Notes under the pieces: generated by a model
What the model was told of the DNA's origin: nothing
The model's input: only the letters and a program-made list of their open reading frames with translations
Databases searched by the model: none
Position numbers and translations under genes: made by a program
From: Flavobacterium sp. MC2016-06
GTDB lineage: Bacteria; Bacteroidota; Bacteroidia; Flavobacteriales; Flavobacteriaceae
NCBI RefSeq assembly: GCF_009711165.2
Contig: NZ_WMID02000003.1
Span: 186,001 to 250,000, forward strand
Length of the DNA stretch: 64,000 nucleotides
Reading direction: 5' to 3'
Shown here: positions 60,604 to 64,000 of the stretch, in pieces
Layout of the letters: every line of letters begins with the position of its first letter
Numbering within the stretch: position 1 is the stretch's first letter

Positions 60604-61926
60604 TTAGATTTTAATTTCGTTTCCTTGATAAAAGGCTAATAATTGAGTGTATAATATTTTAAGATATTTTGCTTGTATAAAATTTTGAGCCGTATTGGTA
60701 TACGTATTTTGACTAATAACTAAATCTGTAGTACTCAAAGCGCCTAACTCATATTTCTTTTGTGCCAGCGAATATGATTCTTCTGCAGCCTCTTTTGCAG
60801 ATTGCGCAGACACAAGCTGTTCGCTCGAAGCCGTAGCATTTTCCCAAGCTGTTTGAATTTTTTTATACAAATCTTTTTGAGCAGTCTGCAAATCAATTTG
60901 AGCCTTATCAATGCTTATTTTAGCATTTTGAACCTGTGCTTTAGTTTGGTTTCTATTAAAAATAGGCACACTTAAAGACAAACCTACACGCTGATTAAAG
61001 TTTAAGTTTAATTGATCTGAAAAACTTAAATCCTGCGTATTGGTGTAACCAGAACCTAAACTTCCAGAAAGAGATAAGGTTGGTAAATAACCGCCTTTTG
61101 CGATATCTAATTCTTTTTGAGAAACCGCTACATTTAATTGTGACGCTTTGATTTCGGGCATTTTAGAAATAGCAGTATTGTAAACCTCAATTTTATTCGG
61201 AATAACTTCTGCTGCATTACTTTCTAGCGGAATGGCAATTTCAAAATCCTGATCTGGACCTAATTCTAACAATTGTTTTAAAATTAAAACCTGTTTGGTA
61301 AGGTCATTTTGAGCCGCAATAAGATTGTATTTGTTAGTTGCAGCCTGCGAAAGTGCATCGGTATAATCTTTTCGGGCTACCGTTCCAGCATCCAATCTTA
61401 ATTTGGCTCTTTGTACTTCTTTTTCGCTCGCTTTCAGATTGTTTTCGGCAACGTTAATTCCTTCTTTATTGTATAAAATTTGGATATAAGCCTCGGTAAT
61501 ACTTAAGATTACATTGTTTTGCGCTTCTTCAACAAACATCGAATTTTGATCTACCAATAATTTATTCTGCTTGATTTGATTAGAAATTGTACTTCCTTGA
61601 TACAAAGTCACCGCAGAGCTGATTCCTAAACTTGTAGAATTTACTTTCTGGCTTACATAATCACTGGTAATGGGATCGATGGAATTTCCAAAAGATAAAT
61701 TTTGCGAAGCAGAACCGTTTAAATTGGGTAATCTTGACGATTTAGATTGTTCGTAATTTACAGATGCCGCATCTTTGCTCAATGCTGCCGTTTTTATGCT
61801 GATGTTTTTTTCTTTAGCATAAGCAAAACAATCTTCAAGAGTCCATTGCTTTTTTACATCCTGAGTTCCCTGTCCAAAGCTTGACAATGAACATACTAGG
61901 AGACTTATTATTACAGCTATTTTCAT
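60604..61926 (-). CDS. TolC family outer-membrane efflux channel
   Basis: A 440-residue protein with a signal peptide (IAVIISLLVCSLSSFGQ) and two homologous halves of alpha-helical hairpins typical of TolC (WTLEDCFAYAKEKNISIKTAAL, NVILSITEAYIQILYNKEGINVAENNLKASEKEVQRAKLRL, RVGLSLSVPIFNRNQTKAQVQNAK, SYSLAQKKYELGALSTTDLVISQN). It is the first gene of the efflux operon; the two-component pair is the last. The ~200-base gap upstream separates it from the LprI-like gene. No promoter is called there. Confidence 0.95.
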   Translation of the reverse strand: MKIAVIISLLVCSLSSFGQGTQDVKKQWTLEDCFAYAKEKNISIKTAALSKDAASVNYEQSKSSRLPNLNGSASQNLSFGNSIDPITSDYVSQKVNSTSLGISSAVTLYQGSTISNQIKQNKLLVDQNSMFVEEAQNNVILSITEAYIQILYNKEGINVAENNLKASEKEVQRAKLRLDAGTVARKDYTDALSQAATNKYNLIAAQNDLTKQVLILKQLLELGPDQDFEIAIPLESNAAEVIPNKIEVYNTAISKMPEIKASQLNVAVSQKELDIAKGGYLPTLSLSGSLGSGYTNTQDLSFSDQLNLNFNQRVGLSLSVPIFNRNQTKAQVQNAKISIDKAQIDLQTAQKDLYKKIQTAWENATASSEQLVSAQSAKEAAEESYSLAQKKYELGALSTTDLVISQNTYTNTAQNFIQAKYLKILYTQLLAFYQGNEIKI

Positions 61927-62132
61927 TTGATACTATTTTAATTAGGATCAAAATTCAGAACAACGGTCCAATTATTATAGCGAAATAGATAGAAGCACTT
62001 TCAAAATAGATAGGAAGTGCTTTTATATAGATGAGATTTTTAAAAAGAATGCCTTTCTGTAGAAGTGTAGAAAAGGCAAAGTCCCTTTAACTTAGCATGC
62101 AGTGTATGTTTGAAAGGTAAAGTTCTTATTTA

Positions 62133-62681
62133 TTACTGTTTAATAATACGATTATAGTAATGAAAAATTTCAATTGTTCTATCTGTAACTAATCCACAAT
62201 AAGCCCCAGATCTTGCATTTGACTGCATTGAACCTCCGCCAGAATATTCATCATCAGACATTACTGAGGCAAAATTAGATTCAGTATCTCTAAAAACAAG
62301 CCAGGCTCTTTGCGTTTTTATTAATGCTTTTTTATCTTCAGGTAGAAGTAATTTCATAAGCTTATTGTAATACTTGTTCAATAATTGATCGTACAAAACG
62401 GTCAATTCGTTAACAGAATTACTCATACCCGCAGTTGAATAATCAATATGGATTCGTTTAGCTGTTATTCGCTCAATTCTAAAAGTGTCAACAGCAAATT
62501 CTATTTCCTTTGTATTGAAGTTTTGTTTTAAAAGGCTTTTTTTAAATTTCGGAATTTGAAGTTCTACTTCTGCTTTTATTTTTTTCAAAATTTCAGGAGT
62601 TATTTCTTTAGGATTATCGTTTTGTGCAAAAGTGATATTTCCTAAAAAACAAAAAAGAATCAATACAATAAAATGTTTCAT
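62133..62681 (-). CDS. Secreted LprI-like (DUF1311) protein
   Basis: A 182-residue protein with a signal peptide (FIVLILFCFLGNITFAQ). The C-terminal ~90 residues match the DUF1311/LprI fold (LYDQLLNKYYNKLMKLLLPEDKKALIKTQRAWLVFRDTESN, SGAYCGLVTDRTIEIFHYY), with the RAWLxFRD core. Family members include lysozyme inhibitors, but this is known only for some. It lies 206 bases upstream of the TolC gene on the same strand and may be transcribed alone. Confidence 0.88.
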   Translation of the reverse strand: MKHFIVLILFCFLGNITFAQNDNPKEITPEILKKIKAEVELQIPKFKKSLLKQNFNTKEIEFAVDTFRIERITAKRIHIDYSTAGMSNSVNELTVLYDQLLNKYYNKLMKLLLPEDKKALIKTQRAWLVFRDTESNFASVMSDDEYSGGGSMQSNARSGAYCGLVTDRTIEIFHYYNRIIKQ

Positions 62682-62959
62682 ATAATTTTAGTTTTCTAAA
62701 GTTTGCAGCGAATTTGTTTACAGCAGTTATAAAATGAGTTGAATCTTGAATTTTGAAGGTTTAATTTATACCTTTAAATATTCTTTTATAAAGAGCTAAT
62801 ATACTTTAATATTTTACAAGAATTATAGTTCAAACGAGTGGTTTTTATAGTTTTTAATAAGCTCGTTTTTTAGATAAAGAGTAAATGGCTAAAACATTAA
62901 AAGAATTAATTTCTATTCATTTTTTGTACAAGATTCATTAATAATCCTATTTTTGAATA

Positions 62960-64000
62960 ATGAACTATATCCTGAAAAAAAATATTTATTTTTACGGAAT
63001 GCACTTTTGCCTGTGCTTTGTGTTTCTGTTTTTGCCGTATGCGTTTACTTCTACAGGTAGTATTTTCAATCTGCCGGACTTAGCAAGAAACCCGCATGAT
63101 AGAATTTACTTTTTTATTTATTTTTTATTACTTGTCTTTTTCTATTTCAACTATTATGGTCTAATTCCTAAGTTTTATTTTAAAAAGAAATATTTTCTGT
63201 ATGTAGTTATTTTGATTTTCTTTCTTTTATTTTTTCTCTGGATCTCAACTGTTTTTGATACACCAGATAAAAATTTTCTAGATTTCAGACCACTTCGTCA
63301 TTCATTTCCTAGAGAAGGCATTCATCCTCCAGAACCGGGTGAGTTTCCACCTTTACAAGATTCAGTGCCTCACAGGATGAGACCACCGTTATATGGCCCG
63401 GCACATTTAGGAGGACCGCCTATACAATACAGTCATACCATTTTAGTTTTTATAATAGGAGCTATATCTAGTTTATTTATTGCCATAAAAACACGTCTGC
63501 AAAAAGTAGAAGATGATAAAATGAAATCAGAATTGTCTTTTTTGAAAGCACAAATCAACCCACATTTTTTATTCAATACCTTAAATAGTATTTATGCATT
63601 AGCTTTAAAAAAAGACGATCAAACTGCCGATGCAGTTGTACAATTATCAGAATTGATGAGGTATATAATTTCTAATGCCAATGAAGATGTAATTGCTTTA
63701 GACAAAGAAATTAATTATATCAGCAATTATATTCAGCTTCAAAAAACACGATTAGGAAATACCATAATGCTCGATTACACGTTTGAAGGTGATACAAGTG
63801 GAAAAATGATTACACCGCTTATTTTAATTTCCTTTATCGAGAATGCATTTAAACACGGTGTAAACCCTAATGAAAGTTCTAAAATTTTTATTCGAATCAA
63901 TATTGATGAAGATTATCTAACCTTATTTGTTTCCAACAATAAAGTAAAATCTATTCAAGTAGAAAGTGGTATTGGTTTACAGAATACTATAGAAAGACTG
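62960..64000 (+). CDS. LytS-type sensor histidine kinase (runs off window end)
   Basis: The frame opens at ATG 62960 and stays open to the last base, 347 codons so far. The N-terminal ~190 residues have four hydrophobic segments with a Pro/His-rich loop between the last two (HPPEPGEFPPL, RMRPPLYGPAHLGGPP). The His_kinase domain (LSFLKAQINPHFLFNTLNSIYALAL) and the start of the ATPase domain (LISFIENAFKHGVN, SGIGLQNTIERL) follow. It is like the kinase at 56370-57410 but divergently transcribed from LprI and the efflux operon. A LytTR partner is expected just beyond the edge. Confidence 0.92.
   Translation, partial: MNYILKKNIYFYGMHFCLCFVFLFLPYAFTSTGSIFNLPDLARNPHDRIYFFIYFLLLVFFYFNYYGLIPKFYFKKKYFLYVVILIFFLLFFLWISTVFDTPDKNFLDFRPLRHSFPREGIHPPEPGEFPPLQDSVPHRMRPPLYGPAHLGGPPIQYSHTILVFIIGAISSLFIAIKTRLQKVEDDKMKSELSFLKAQINPHFLFNTLNSIYALALKKDDQTADAVVQLSELMRYIISNANEDVIALDKEINYISNYIQLQKTRLGNTIMLDYTFEGDTSGKMITPLILISFIENAFKHGVNPNESSKIFIRINIDEDYLTLFVSNNKVKSIQVESGIGLQNTIERL

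Overview
The window is AT-rich DNA from a member of the Bacteroidota, most probably Flavobacterium or a close relative. The evidence is gene content and signals: a SusC/SusD pair behind an ECF sigma/FecR pair, LytTR and LytS-type regulators, several TAnnTTTG minus-7 promoter elements, almost no Shine-Dalgarno sequences, and intergenic spacers filled with palindromic repeats. No transposase, integrase, CRISPR array or prophage gene was seen.

Bases 1-30400 form a nitrate/nitrite and molybdenum-cofactor region. On the plus strand, a quinol-type module (end of a NarI-like cytochrome b protein, a cytoplasmic molybdopterin oxidoreductase, a four-cluster ferredoxin, a Tat-exported Rieske protein and a small membrane protein) is followed by moeA, a TauE/SafE permease, mobA, a siroheme methyltransferase (SUMT), moaD, a MoeB-rhodanese fusion, moaE, a MoaC-MogA fusion and moaA. 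On the minus strand lie a sulfite-reductase-like/rubredoxin fusion, a 1172-residue nitrate reductase fused to its own NAD(P)H reductase and BFD domain, a porin, NarK, a NarL-like regulator, a NarX-like sensor, a DUF4202 protein, nirD and nirB. Together these import nitrate, reduce it to nitrite and then ammonium, and make the Mo cofactor and part of the siroheme pathway.

The most interesting regulatory signal is a 16-18 bp inverted repeat of NarL 7-2-7 geometry (heptamer TA[AC]GTAT) in front of the nitrate reductase, narK and nirB, with a weaker one before moeA and half-sites before the regulator gene itself. In three cases it is centred exactly 20 bp upstream of a TAnnTTTG element. With the adjacent NarX-like sensor, whose P-box is recognisable, this suggests a complete nitrate-sensing regulon.

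Bases 30400-41140 hold mixed single genes: two META-domain lipoproteins, a DUF2130 protein, a LysR regulator opposite a methyltransferase, a monooxygenase/quinone-reductase pair, an aldo/keto reductase opposite an AraC regulator, an NlpC/P60 hydrolase, a thiolase and a tRNA-Ser/Pro/Arg operon. Bases 41140-45480 hold five small unrelated genes (HEAT, secreted, lipoprotein, TPR, secreted), with a related intergenic sequence found four times at gene ends, like a cassette array. Bases 45480-55560 are an ECF sigma/FecR/SusC(STN)/SusD/metalloprotease/DUF3347 locus. Bases 55560-62000 are a TolC-MacA-MacB-type efflux operon ending in a LytS/LytTR two-component pair. The window ends with an LprI-like secreted protein and the start of a second LytS-type kinase that runs off the edge.
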